Positions 32,580 through 41,046 of a stretch of 64,000 nt of DNA are shown here, in pieces (the first letter of the stretch is position 1; every line of letters begins with the position of its first letter). Origin of the DNA: Nocardioides aquaticus (GTDB lineage Bacteria; Actinomycetota; Actinomycetes; Propionibacteriales; Nocardioidaceae). The notes beneath the pieces are model-generated. The model ran no database searches and had not been told where the DNA came from. It worked only from the letters and a program-made list of their open reading frames with translations. The stretch covers positions 2,542,001 through 2,606,000 of the forward strand of contig NZ_CP075371.1 in assembly GCF_018459925.1 (NCBI RefSeq), written 5' to 3'. The position numbers and the translations under genes are program-made.

Positions 32580-33536
32580 GTGACGGAGGACGGCGAGCAG
32601 GTCATCGCGACCACCGGGTTGACCAAGCACTACGGGCAGGTGCACGCGCTGACCGACCTCGACATCGAGGTCGGCAGCGGCGTGACCGGCCTCGTCGGTG
32701 CGAACGGTGCCGGCAAGTCGACGCTGATCAAGATCCTGCTGGGCCTCCTCGAGCCGAGCTCGGGCCGCGCGACCGTGCTGGGTCACGACATCGCGTCCGA
32801 GGCCGAGGAGATCCGCCGCCTGGTCGGTTACATGCCCGAGCACGACTGCCTGCCGCCGGACGTCAGCGCCAGCGACTTCGTGGTGCACATGGCCCGGATG
32901 TCCGGCCTCGGCGCCTCCGCCGCGCGCGAGCGGTCCGCCGACGTGCTGCGCCACGTCGGCCTCGACGAGGAGCGCTACCGCCCGATGGGCGGCTTCTCCA
33001 CCGGGATGAAGCAGCGCGCCAAGCTGGCCCAGGCCCTGGTCCACGACCCGCGTCTGGTCTTCCTCGACGAGCCGACCAACGGCCTGGACCCGGCCGCCCG
33101 TACGGACATGCTGCGCCTGGTCCGCCGCATCGGCAGCGACTTCGGGATCGCCGTGCTGGTGACCTCCCACCTGCTCGGCGAGCTGGAGCAGGTCAGCGAC
33201 CACGTCATCGTCCTCGACGCCGGCCACCTGCTCCGCTCCAGCGCGACCGGCGACTTCCTCGAGCAGACGGGCAGCCTGCTCGTCGAGGTGGTCGGCGGGT
33301 CGACGGAGCGGGACAGGTTCGGGGAGGCACTGGCCGCGGCGGGGCTGCCCTGCCGCCCGCGCGGCACCGCCATCGTGATCGACCCGGCGCCGCAGCTGCC
33401 CGTCCACGACCTCGTCCGCGACACCGCCGCCGACCTGGGGCTCGGGCTGATGCGCCTGCAGCCGGACCGCCACCACCTCGAGGACGTGTTCCTCCAGGGC
33501 CCCGCGTCCGCACAGGAGGAGGTGGCCCGTGGCTGA
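32580..33536 (+). CDS. ABC transporter ATP-binding protein (pair 1)
   Basis: 318-residue ABC ATPase with Walker A GANGAGKST, signature FSTGMKQRAKLA, Walker B LVFLDEPTNGLDP and switch His in VTSHLLGELEQV. The C-terminal domain suits an ABC-2 exporter. GTG chosen for the -10 spacing; an upstream extension would run through the intergenic operator. Overlaps the permease gene by 8 bp. Confidence 0.92.
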   Translation: MTEDGEQVIATTGLTKHYGQVHALTDLDIEVGSGVTGLVGANGAGKSTLIKILLGLLEPSSGRATVLGHDIASEAEEIRRLVGYMPEHDCLPPDVSASDFVVHMARMSGLGASAARERSADVLRHVGLDEERYRPMGGFSTGMKQRAKLAQALVHDPRLVFLDEPTNGLDPAARTDMLRLVRRIGSDFGIAVLVTSHLLGELEQVSDHVIVLDAGHLLRSSATGDFLEQTGSLLVEVVGGSTERDRFGEALAAAGLPCRPRGTAIVIDPAPQLPVHDLVRDTAADLGLGLMRLQPDRHHLEDVFLQGPASAQEEVARG

Positions 33537-34404
33537 GCGCACCGGCGTCATCCACGACCTGGGCTACCGCCGCTACGACGGCCCCCGCGACGGGACCGCG
33601 ACCATCGCGCGGACGCTCTACGTCACCGGGCTGCGTCACGCCTTCGGCCTCGGCCGGTCCGGCAAGTCCAAGATCCTGCCGTTCCTGCTGCTCGGGCTCT
33701 GCACCCTGCCCGCCGCGGTCGTCGTCGGCGTGGTCACGCTGATCAGCCTCGACGAGCTGCCGATCGGGTACGCCTCCTACACCACCCAGACCCAGCTGCT
33801 GGTGAGCCTCTTCGCCGCCGCCCAGGCACCGGTGCTGTTCTCCCGCGACCTGCGCCACCGCTCGATCGTGCTCTACCTCGCCCGCCCGCTGCCGGCACCG
33901 GTCTTCGCCCTGACCCGGTGGCTGTCGCTGACCAGCGCCCTGCTGGTGTTCACGCTGCTGCCCCTGCTCGTCCTGTACGTCGGGGCGCTGCTGGCGGGCC
34001 TCGACGTCTCCGAGCAGACCACCGCACTGCTCAAGGCGGTCGCGCTCCTGCTGCTCACCACCACGGTGGTGGCCGGGATCACCGGCCTCATCTCCTCGGT
34101 GTCGCTGCGCCGCGGCTTCGCGATCGTCGGGTCCATCGTCGCCCTGGTGGTCGTGCCCGGCGTGGTCACCGCCGTCCAGGCGATCGCGTCGGCCGAGGGC
34201 GCCGACGACGTCGGGGTCGCGGCGGGGCTGGCGTCCCCGTGGTCGCTGCACAGCGGGCTCGCCGACGCGTGGGACGCCGGCGTCACCGTCTTCACCCCGC
34301 CGGACGGCGGGTGGGTCGTGGCGTACCTCGCCGTCGCCGTGCTGGTCGCGGCCGTCACCACCGCCGCCCTGGTCCGGCGCCTGATGAAGGTGGCCTCGCG
34401 ATGA
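33529..34404 (+). CDS. ABC transporter permease (pair 1)
   Basis: 291-residue polytopic membrane protein with six to seven hydrophobic segments and the ABC-2-type cytosolic start GYRRYDGPRDG, typical of permeases paired with such ATPases. It contains FSRDLRHRSIVLYLARPLPAP after helix 2. Overlaps the next ATPase gene (ATGA), so both ATPase/permease pairs are one unit. Confidence 0.9.
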   Translation: MAERTGVIHDLGYRRYDGPRDGTATIARTLYVTGLRHAFGLGRSGKSKILPFLLLGLCTLPAAVVVGVVTLISLDELPIGYASYTTQTQLLVSLFAAAQAPVLFSRDLRHRSIVLYLARPLPAPVFALTRWLSLTSALLVFTLLPLLVLYVGALLAGLDVSEQTTALLKAVALLLLTTTVVAGITGLISSVSLRRGFAIVGSIVALVVVPGVVTAVQAIASAEGADDVGVAAGLASPWSLHSGLADAWDAGVTVFTPPDGGWVVAYLAVAVLVAAVTTAALVRRLMKVASR

Positions 34405-35315
34405 GCACCCTGGTCCTGGACTCGGTGTCCCGCTGGTTCGGCAACGTCGTCGCGGTCAACGACGTGTCCCTGACGATCAGCCCCGGCGTCACCGGGCTAC
34501 TCGGCCCGAACGGCGCCGGCAAGACGACCCTGATGGCGCTGATGACGGGGTTCCTGGCCCCGTCGGCCGGCACCGTCCTGCTCGACGGGCAGCCGGTGTG
34601 GCGGCACACCGAGGCGTACCGGCAGATCGGCCTGGTGCCCGAGCGCGAGCTCAGCTTCGGCTACCTCACCGGCCGCCAGTTCGTGCGGGCCAACGCCGAC
34701 CTGCACGGGCTCGACGACGCCGGCGCCGCGACCGAGAGGATCCTCGGGGTGGTCGACATGGTCGAGCCCGCGAGCCGGAACCTCGACACCTACTCCAAGG
34801 GGATGCGCCAGCGGGTCAAGATCGCCGCCGCCCTGGTGCACGACCCGGCCCTGCTGCTGCTCGACGAGCCGTTCAACGGCGTCGACCCCCGGCAGCGGAT
34901 GCACCTGATGGACCTGCTGCGCCGGCTCGGCGACGAGGGCCGCACGGTGCTCTTCAGCTCCCACATCCTCGAGGAGGTCGAGCGTCTCGCCCGGCACATC
35001 GAGGTCGTCGTCTCCGGGCGGCACGCCGCCTCCGGCGACTTCGGCGCGATCCGCCGGCTGATGACCGACCGCCCGGTGCAGTACGCGGTGACGTCCAGCG
35101 ACGACCGCGCCCTGGCCACCGTCCTGATCGCCCAGCCGTCGGTCCGGGCCGTACGCCTGCGGCCCGATAGCGGCCTCGACGTCGAGGTCGCCGACCTCGG
35201 CAGCTTCGCGGTCGGCCTGCCGCAGTGGGCGCGGGCGCACGGCCTGACCCTGCTCGACCTCTCCCCCAGCGACGAGTCGCTGGAGAGCGTCTTCGCCTAC
35301 CTGGTGAACCGATGA
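34401..35315 (+). CDS. ABC transporter ATP-binding protein (pair 2)
   Basis: 304-residue ABC ATPase: Walker A GPNGAGKTT, signature YSKGMRQRVKIA, Walker B LLLLDEPFNGVDP and switch His in FSSHILEEVERL. Paralogous to the ATPase at 32580. ATG overlaps the permease stop; its own stop overlaps the first ATG of the 17-codon minigene. Confidence 0.92.
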   Translation: MSTLVLDSVSRWFGNVVAVNDVSLTISPGVTGLLGPNGAGKTTLMALMTGFLAPSAGTVLLDGQPVWRHTEAYRQIGLVPERELSFGYLTGRQFVRANADLHGLDDAGAATERILGVVDMVEPASRNLDTYSKGMRQRVKIAAALVHDPALLLLDEPFNGVDPRQRMHLMDLLRRLGDEGRTVLFSSHILEEVERLARHIEVVVSGRHAASGDFGAIRRLMTDRPVQYAVTSSDDRALATVLIAQPSVRAVRLRPDSGLDVEVADLGSFAVGLPQWARAHGLTLLDLSPSDESLESVFAYLVNR

Positions 35316-35365
35316 CCGGCCCGATGACCAGCCCGATGACCGGCCCGATGAGGAGTGCCGCGTGA
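35312..35365 (+). other. 17-codon coupled minigene with 12-bp tandem repeats
   Basis: An ATG overlapping the ATPase stop (ATGA) opens a 17-codon frame, MTGPMTSPMTGPMRSAA, whose TGA overlaps the permease GTG (GTGA). Three copies of a 12-bp unit (ATGACCGGCCCG, one with an A) make it up, so the frame has four in-frame ATGs. An AGGAG within the last repeat (35351-35355) is also the permease ribosome site. Whether the peptide is made or the frame only couples translation is unknown; a simple tandem expansion is possible. Confidence 0.45.
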
Positions 35366-36060
35366 ACGCCACCATCGTCCGGCTCGCCGCCCAGGCCCTG
35401 CTCGGCCGCCGCCGCTTCTGGCTGCTGCTGGCCCTGCCGGTGCTGCTGGTCGGGCTGACCGTGCTGATCGCGGCGCTGACCGACCGGGAGGCGGCCTGGC
35501 CGCTGCTGCCCGGCCTCGGCTACCCGATCGTGCTCCCGCTGGTGGCCGTGCTCGCCGCGTCGTCGGTGCTGGGGCCCGAGGTGGACGACGGGTCGATCGT
35601 CTACCTGCTGTCCAAGCCGATCAGCCGGCACGCCGTCGCCCTCAGCAAGTGGGTGGTCGCCTGGGCCGCCACCCTCGTCGCCGGGGCGTTCCCGCTGTTC
35701 GTGGCCGCGCTCGTCGCCGGTGGCGGCGACCGTGCGCCGGCGATGGGCCTGGCCGCGGTGGTGGCCGGGACGACGTACTCCGCGCTCTTCCTCGCCGTCT
35801 CCGCCCTCACCCGGCACGCGGTGATCGTGTCGCTGCTGTTCGTGCTGATCTGGGAGGGGCTGCTCGGCAACCTGCTCAGCGGCGTCGCCTGGCTCAGCGT
35901 CGCCCAGTGGGGCCTGCGGATCGGGTCCGAGGTGTCGGCGGAGCTCCCCGACCCGACGAACCTGGTGTGGGCGGTGCTGGCGAGCGTGGTCGTCACCGTC
36001 GGCGGGGTGTGGCTGGCGGGCGACCGGCTGCGGTCGTTCTCGCTGCGCGGCGAGGACTGA
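35362..36060 (+). CDS. ABC transporter permease (pair 2)
   Basis: 232-residue ABC-2-type permease with six hydrophobic helices; the segment DDGSIVYLLSKPISRHAVALSKW is the characteristic cytosolic motif between helices 2 and 3. GTG start with AGGAG 6 nt upstream. Last gene of the double ABC operon, convergent with nhaC. Transport substrate not indicated. Confidence 0.88.
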   Translation: MNATIVRLAAQALLGRRRFWLLLALPVLLVGLTVLIAALTDREAAWPLLPGLGYPIVLPLVAVLAASSVLGPEVDDGSIVYLLSKPISRHAVALSKWVVAWAATLVAGAFPLFVAALVAGGGDRAPAMGLAAVVAGTTYSALFLAVSALTRHAVIVSLLFVLIWEGLLGNLLSGVAWLSVAQWGLRIGSEVSAELPDPTNLVWAVLASVVVTVGGVWLAGDRLRSFSLRGED

Positions 36061-36126
36061 CGCACTCAGCGGTCGCGTCCGGACCGCCGGCACGGCGTCC
36101 GGTCGCGGCTGGGTGGCGGCCCGCCC

Positions 36127-37743
36127 TCAGGCCCCCGAGGCCGTCCCGGTGCCCTGCCGTTGCGGCATGTCCGCGTCGTCGACGACCGGCCCCCACACCT
36201 TGATCGCGATGAGGGCGAGGCTGCCCGTGGTCACCAGGGTGACCGCCAGACCGGCGGTCGCGGTGCCGCCCAGGGCGACGGCGACGTAGCCGAGGGTCGA
36301 GGCGACGACCGCCAGGCCCATGTAGGGCAGCTGCGTGGTGACGTGGGTGATCACGTTGCAGCCGGCCCCGGTGGCACTGAGGATCGTGGTGTCGGAGATC
36401 GGGGACGCGTGGTCGCCCGCCACCGCCCCGGCCAGCACCGCGCCCAGCGCGGGCAGCAGCAGCTCGGGGGCGTCCAGGGAGTTGATGATCCCGCCGGCCA
36501 GCGGGATCAGCAGACCGAACGAGCCCCACGAGGTGCCGGTGGCGAAGGCCATGGAGGCGGCGAGGAGGAACACGATCGGCACCAGCCAGGACGGTGACAG
36601 CGCGGAACCCTCGATCAGGCCGGCGAGGTACTCCCCGGTGCCGAGCTCCTCGATCAGGGCACCGAGCATCCAGGCGAGGACCAGGATGCTGACCGCCGGC
36701 ATCATGGACTTCACGCCCTCGAGCCAGCCGCGGCCCAGCGTGCTGGTGCCGAACCTGGGGTTCTCGGAGGTGTCGCGGACGTAGTAGTACAGCGCCGCGG
36801 CCAGACCGAGGACACCGCCGATGATCAGGGCGAAGGTGACGTCGGTCGAGGCCAGGATGTCGACCGCCGACCAGGAGCCGGCGGCCCGCTGCCCGGTCCA
36901 CACGATGCCGCCCAGCACGCCCACCACCAGCAGGACGAACGGCACGATCAGGGCCAGCTTGGCGCCCGGCCGGTGGACCGGGAGGTCCTGGGCGAGCTGC
37001 CCGGGGATGTCGTCGCTCTCGTCGAAGCACCTCCCCTCGAGGATCGCGCGCCGCTCCTCCGCGCGCATCGCCCCCAGGTCGAGCTGCAGGACGGCCACGA
37101 AGGCGACCAGCAGCAGCGCCGCGAAGGCGTAGTAGTTCGCCCCGGCCGCCTGCAGGAACGCCGCGATCTCGCTGAGGTCCAGCGACGAGGCCGCGACCTC
37201 GGTCCCGATCAGCCCGAGGATGAACGCGCCCCAGCTGGAGAACGGCGCCAGCACCGCCACCGGGGCCGAGGTGGAGTCGACCAGGTAGGCCAGCTTGGCC
37301 CGGGACACCCGGTGGGTGTCGGTCACCGGCCGGCTGACCTGTCCCACGGCGAGGGCGTTGAAGTAGTCGTCGACGAAGATCGCCACGCCCAGCCCCGCCG
37401 GCAGCAGGGTCGCCCCCCGCCGGGTCCTGATCTTGGTCTGGGCCCAGTCGGCGAAGGCGCGGGTGCCGCCCGACATCATGATCAGGGCCGTGATCACGCC
37501 GAGCATGAGCGTGAAGACCAGGATGTAGACCTTGGTGGTGTTCACCGCCCCGTCGACCCAGAAGATCTCGGCGAACGCGCCCAGGACCTGCGTGACGGTG
37601 CCCCAGGGCGAGAAGCCCTCGATCAGGAGGGCGGCGGCCACCACCCCCAGACCGAGGCTCAGCAGCACCTTGCGCGTCGCCACCACCAGCCCGATGGCGA
37701 TCAACGGGGGGACCAGGGTCAGGATCGGGACGGTGTCGACCAT
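36127..37743 (-). CDS. Na+/H+ antiporter NhaC-family protein
   Basis: 538-residue membrane protein with about twelve helices. Family motifs: GVAIFVDDYFNALAVGQVSRPVTD, YLVDSTSAPVAVLAPFSSWGAF, TGTSWGSFGLLIP and GDHASPISDTTILSATGAGC. This layout is shared by NhaC antiporters and amino-acid-linked relatives such as malate/lactate or arginine/ornithine-type carriers, so the exact substrate is open. ATG with AGAGGAG upstream and a -10-like TAGGGT 29 bp before the start. Monocistronic. Confidence 0.88.
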   Translation of the reverse strand: MVDTVPILTLVPPLIAIGLVVATRKVLLSLGLGVVAAALLIEGFSPWGTVTQVLGAFAEIFWVDGAVNTTKVYILVFTLMLGVITALIMMSGGTRAFADWAQTKIRTRRGATLLPAGLGVAIFVDDYFNALAVGQVSRPVTDTHRVSRAKLAYLVDSTSAPVAVLAPFSSWGAFILGLIGTEVAASSLDLSEIAAFLQAAGANYYAFAALLLVAFVAVLQLDLGAMRAEERRAILEGRCFDESDDIPGQLAQDLPVHRPGAKLALIVPFVLLVVGVLGGIVWTGQRAAGSWSAVDILASTDVTFALIIGGVLGLAAALYYYVRDTSENPRFGTSTLGRGWLEGVKSMMPAVSILVLAWMLGALIEELGTGEYLAGLIEGSALSPSWLVPIVFLLAASMAFATGTSWGSFGLLIPLAGGIINSLDAPELLLPALGAVLAGAVAGDHASPISDTTILSATGAGCNVITHVTTQLPYMGLAVVASTLGYVAVALGGTATAGLAVTLVTTGSLALIAIKVWGPVVDDADMPQRQGTGTASGA

Positions 37744-37771
37744 GCGAGCTCCTCTGCCGAAGGTGGTCTAG

Positions 37772-37777
37772 ACCCTA
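37772..37777 (-). promoter_or_regulatory. Candidate -10 box (TAGGGT) for the NhaC-family gene
   Basis: TAGGGT on the minus strand, 28 nt before the ATG, leaving a short leader with an AGAGGAG ribosome site. Unlike the leaderless genes nearby. Confidence 0.4.
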
Positions 37778-37903
37778 GGCCCCGGGCAGCCCCGCCACCA
37801 GGATCCCCGGCCCGACGCGTAGTGCTCCCCTGGCTCTGCCCCTCCCTGCGGCGCGAGGACCGAGGCCCTGGACGACCGAGCTCCTGGCGACCAGGGTGAC
37901 GGG

Positions 37904-38479
37904 GTGAGCGACCCCTCTGCCGATCATGCGCCGGAGTCCGGTCCGGGCGCGGACGCCTTCGCGCCCGGCTGGGCTGACGACGACCGCCCGCGCATCCCCC
38001 GCGTCGCCGGGGAGCGCGAGGCGCTCGCGGCCTACCTGGAGCACTTCCGCGCGACGGTCGAGATGAAGAGCCGCGGCGTGACCGCGGAGCAGGCCCGGAG
38101 CCGACCGGTGCCCCCGTCCACGCTGTCCCTGCACGGCCTGGTCCGCCACCTCGCGGACGTCGAGCGGTGGTGGTTCCAGCAGAACTTCGAGCGCCGCGAC
38201 GTCCCGTCCCTGTTCTTCAGCGACGACCACCCTGACCTCGACTTCGACCCGCCGGCGGACGCCGACTTCGCAGCCGACCTGCGGGCCTGGCGCGCCGACT
38301 GCGCCGTCTCCCGCGAGAAAGTCGCGGCCCACGACCTCGACGACACCGCGCGCCCCCTCCACTGGCACGAGGACGTCGACCTGCGGTGGCTGGTGCTGCG
38401 GATCATCACGGAGTACGCCCGGCACTGCGGGCACGCGGACCTGGTGCGGGAGAGGATCGACGGGCGGGTCGGGGAGTGA
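37904..38479 (+). CDS. DinB-family protein (DUF664-type)
   Basis: 191-residue metal-dependent four-helix-bundle protein of the DinB/DUF664 group. Conserved His in LHGLVRHLADVERWW and the C-terminal His pair in YARHCGHADLVRERIDG are the metal ligands of the fold. Acidic N-terminal 30 residues are variable. GTG start; ATG starts are not available near it. Possibly thiol-dependent detoxification, by family analogy only. Confidence 0.85.
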   Translation: MSDPSADHAPESGPGADAFAPGWADDDRPRIPRVAGEREALAAYLEHFRATVEMKSRGVTAEQARSRPVPPSTLSLHGLVRHLADVERWWFQQNFERRDVPSLFFSDDHPDLDFDPPADADFAADLRAWRADCAVSREKVAAHDLDDTARPLHWHEDVDLRWLVLRIITEYARHCGHADLVRERIDGRVGE

Positions 38480-38483
38480 CGGG

Positions 38484-39149
38484 CTAGGCGGAGCCGGCGT
38501 CCGTCCCCGCCCAGACGGGCGCGACCTCACGACGGTAGCGACGCCCGAAGAGCCCACCGAGCACGGTCAGGACGGGGCCGGGGACGTGCTCCCGGAGCGC
38601 GGCCGAGTCGGTCGACGAGGGGGTGTCCTGCATCCACGCGAAGAAGGTCCCCGCCGTGGCCGGGCCCGAGCGGCGACTGAACCTCCTCCCCATGTCCTTC
38701 ACCGCGGGATGGCTCTGGTGCTGGACCAGGGGCGCCTCGGTCTCCTGCTCCTCGTGGTCGAGGTGGGTGACCGTCGTGCCCTCGAGCCTCGCCATCGCGA
38801 CACCGGCAGCGTCGGCGTCCGAGCGGCTGGCCGAGTCCCTCAGCTGCCGCATGACGTCCCCGGCGAGCGCCAGGTCAGCGGCCATCGCGTCGTGCTCGGC
38901 GTCGAAGGAGTCGATGGTCGGTCCGGTGACCCCGATCGCGGTCAGTGCCGGCCAGGCGATCTCGTGCTCGCCCTGGTGGTGCTCGGTGAGCTGGGCCTCG
39001 AAGTTCTCCCAGGCCCGGTGCAGCGCCGCGGCCCGGTCCCGGTCACCGTCCACGAACGCGGCCAGGGCGCTGCGGAACCGGTGGAGGTCTCGTCGAACGG
39101 CCCGATGGATCAGCTTGTTCATGCTCATGCCTGGAGTCGACGGGTCCAT
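38484..39149 (-). CDS. Hemerythrin-like (HHE) domain protein
   Basis: 221 residues with an HHE-type iron-binding bundle: His/Glu in LTEHHQGEHEIAWPAL, His in FDAEHDAM and HLDHEEQETEAPLV. The C-terminal 70 residues (GGLFGRRYRREVAPVW) are not part of the bundle and may be membrane- or protein-binding. Three in-frame ATGs at the N-terminus (residues 1, 8, 10) make the exact start uncertain. Converges with the DinB gene 4 bp away. Confidence 0.82.
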   Translation of the reverse strand: MDPSTPGMSMNKLIHRAVRRDLHRFRSALAAFVDGDRDRAAALHRAWENFEAQLTEHHQGEHEIAWPALTAIGVTGPTIDSFDAEHDAMAADLALAGDVMRQLRDSASRSDADAAGVAMARLEGTTVTHLDHEEQETEAPLVQHQSHPAVKDMGRRFSRRSGPATAGTFFAWMQDTPSSTDSAALREHVPGPVLTVLGGLFGRRYRREVAPVWAGTDAGSA

Positions 39150-39349
39150 CTCAGCACGCTAGGAGCGCGGGGAGACCCGGGGGAAGAGTCGTCGGTCAGG
39201 CCCGTCCCGGACGTTGGGCCCCTCGGGCAGGTCGTGGGACACGCGGCGGTCCGTGTGGCGGCACGCCGGGCCTGGGCACAACGGCCCCTGGTCCGCTCGG
39301 CTCGGGAACGCGTACATTGCTCGTCGCGAGCCGCCCGGCCCGCCGGCCG

Positions 39350-39521
39350 GAGAGCGCCGAGCTCCACCCGCTCCGTGCCGCCAGGTCCCTGGGTGGAGAT
39401 GGGATGCCCGAGTAATACGGCCCCGCAGTCCGCTGCGGAGCCTTGGGGTGAGCTCAGCACGCTGAGCGGGCACCGTCAGCCCGAACCCGACAGGTCACAT
39501 TCCGCAGGCGTGGACGAAGGG
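39350..39521 (+). promoter_or_regulatory. Cyclic di-AMP riboswitch (ydaO/yuaA type)
   Basis: The leader of the NlpC/P60 gene has the conserved ydaO-type blocks: CGCCGAGCTC at about 39355, a CTCCACCC/GGGTGGAG stem (39362-39369 with 39391-39398), TTGGGGTGA (39443-39451) and, near the 3' end, CCCGAACCCGACAGG then CCGCAGGCGTGGACGAAGG (39480-39520). It ends 8 nt before the ATG. Such riboswitches turn off cell-wall hydrolase genes in actinobacteria when c-di-AMP is high. A TACATT at 39313-39318 is a -10 candidate. The 379-bp gap 39150-39528 is otherwise empty. Confidence 0.82.
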
Positions 39522-39528
39522 TCCACCC

Positions 39529-40002
39529 ATGTCTGTCGTCACACGCACGCTCGCCGTCCTGCTCGGCACCCTGCTGTTCACCGGTCTGCTGGGCGCACTG
39601 CCCGCGGAGCACGGTGGGCAGTCCGCCGAGGCAGCCACCGTCAAGACCACCGAGAAGCAGCGGCTCCGCGCCACCAAGGTCGCGCTCGCCCAGCGCGGCG
39701 ACCCCTACCGGTACGGCGCCACCGGACCGAACGCCTTCGACTGCTCCGGCCTGACGAAGTTCTCCTACGGCCGGACCGGTCGCACGATCCCGCGGACCAC
39801 CGACCAGCAGAAGGCCGGCCTCCGCGCGATCGCCAAGTCGAACAAGAGGCGGGGCGACATCATCGTGTTCGTCTCGAACGGCGACGCCTACCACGCCGGC
39901 ATCTACCTCGGGAAGAACCAGATCGTGCACGCCAGCCGCTCCGGCACCCCGGTCAAGATCGACCCGATCTGGACCTCCTCGTACGTCGTCCGCCGCCCGT
40001 GA
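39529..40002 (+). CDS. NlpC/P60-family secreted peptidoglycan hydrolase
   Basis: 157 residues: signal peptide (about residues 1-36, ending near AEAAT), short basic linker, then a single NlpC/P60 domain. Catalytic Cys in NAFDCSGLTKFSYG, His in DAYHAGIYLG and the third polar residue in IVHASRSG. These enzymes cut gamma-D-glutamyl-meso-diaminopimelate bonds in peptidoglycan stems. No extra cell-wall-binding domain. Controlled by the riboswitch immediately upstream. Confidence 0.93.
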   Translation: MSVVTRTLAVLLGTLLFTGLLGALPAEHGGQSAEAATVKTTEKQRLRATKVALAQRGDPYRYGATGPNAFDCSGLTKFSYGRTGRTIPRTTDQQKAGLRAIAKSNKRRGDIIVFVSNGDAYHAGIYLGKNQIVHASRSGTPVKIDPIWTSSYVVRRP

Positions 40003-40029
40003 GGGACTGAGCCGGGCCGCCGGCCCGGC

Positions 40030-41001
40030 TCAGCGGTGCCCCACCACCGCGTGGGGCACGTACCCGTCGGACAGCTCGGCGACCTCGTCGTCGCCGAGCT
40101 CGAGGTCGACCGCCGCGAGGGCGTCGGTGAGGTGGTCCATCCTGGTGACGCCGATGATCGGTGAGGTCACCACGGGCTGGGCGAGCAGCCAGGCCATCGC
40201 CACCTGCGCCATCGACACGCCCCGCCGCTCGGCGACCGCACCGACCCGCTGCACCACCGCGGCGTCCTCGTCCCGGTAGAGGGTCGCGCCGAACTCGTCG
40301 GTCTCGGTCCGTGCGGTGGTGCTGTCCCACGGACGGGCCAGCCGGCCGCGCGCCAGCGGGCTCCACGGCAGCACTCCGAGGCCCTGGTCGGCGCAGAGCG
40401 GCAGCATCTCCCGCTCCTCCTCGCGGTAGAGCAGGTTGTAGTGGTCCTGCATGGACACGAACGGCGTCCAGCCGTTGACCACCGCGACGTGCTGGGCCTT
40501 GGCCATCTGCCAGGCCCACATCGACGAGGCGCCGAGGTAACGGGCCTTGCCGGCCTTCACCACGTCGTGCAGCGCCTCCATCGTCTCCTCGATCGGCGTC
40601 ACGGGGTCCCACCGGTGGATCTGGTAGAGGTCGACGTGGTCGACGCCGAGACGGGTCAGGGAGTGGTCGATCTCGGTCATGATCGCCTGGCGCGACAGCC
40701 CGGCGCCGTTCGGCCCGGGCCGCATCCGTCCGTGCACCTTGGTCGCCAGCAGGTAGTCGTCGCGGTCGGCGACGTCACGCAGGATCCGGCCGGTGAACTG
40801 CTCGCTGCTCCCGCCGGAGTAGACGTTGGCGGTGTCGAAGAACGTCAGGCCCGCCTCGAGCGCCGCCACCACGATCTCGCGGGCGGCGGCCTCGTCGAGC
40901 ACCCACGGGTGCCCGCCGCGGGCCGGGTCCCCCCAGCTCATGCAGCCCACCGTCAGGCGGGGCACCTCCAGGCCGGTCCGTCCGAGTCGCGTGTAGTCCA
41001 T
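40030..41001 (-). CDS. Aldo/keto reductase
   Basis: 323-residue TIM-barrel NADPH-dependent oxidoreductase. The AKR tetrad is visible: Asp and Tyr in FFDTANVYSGG, Lys in LLATKVHG and His in DLYQIHRWDP. The C-terminal NADPH loop has SPIIGVTRMDHL. Similar to the AKR group that acts on aldehydes and quinones; substrate not predictable. ATG MDYTRLGRTGL is the standard N-terminus. Divergent from the SDR gene, 45 bp between starts. Confidence 0.92.
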   Translation of the reverse strand: MDYTRLGRTGLEVPRLTVGCMSWGDPARGGHPWVLDEAAAREIVVAALEAGLTFFDTANVYSGGSSEQFTGRILRDVADRDDYLLATKVHGRMRPGPNGAGLSRQAIMTEIDHSLTRLGVDHVDLYQIHRWDPVTPIEETMEALHDVVKAGKARYLGASSMWAWQMAKAQHVAVVNGWTPFVSMQDHYNLLYREEEREMLPLCADQGLGVLPWSPLARGRLARPWDSTTARTETDEFGATLYRDEDAAVVQRVGAVAERRGVSMAQVAMAWLLAQPVVTSPIIGVTRMDHLTDALAAVDLELGDDEVAELSDGYVPHAVVGHR

Positions 41002-41034
41002 GCCTCCATCCTGCGTCACCCCTCCGGACAGACC

Positions 41035-41040
41035 TAGGGT
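41035..41040 (+). promoter_or_regulatory. Candidate -10 box (TAGGGT) for the SDR gene
   Basis: TAGGGT 6 nt before the SDR ATG, no ribosome site: leaderless pattern. Confidence 0.5.
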
Positions 41041-41046
41041 CGCGGC

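Noticed and set aside
37795-38557. Minus-strand 260-codon frame opposite the DinB gene
   Set aside because: The plus-strand DinB/DUF664 gene is complete with metal ligands; the opposite frame has none.
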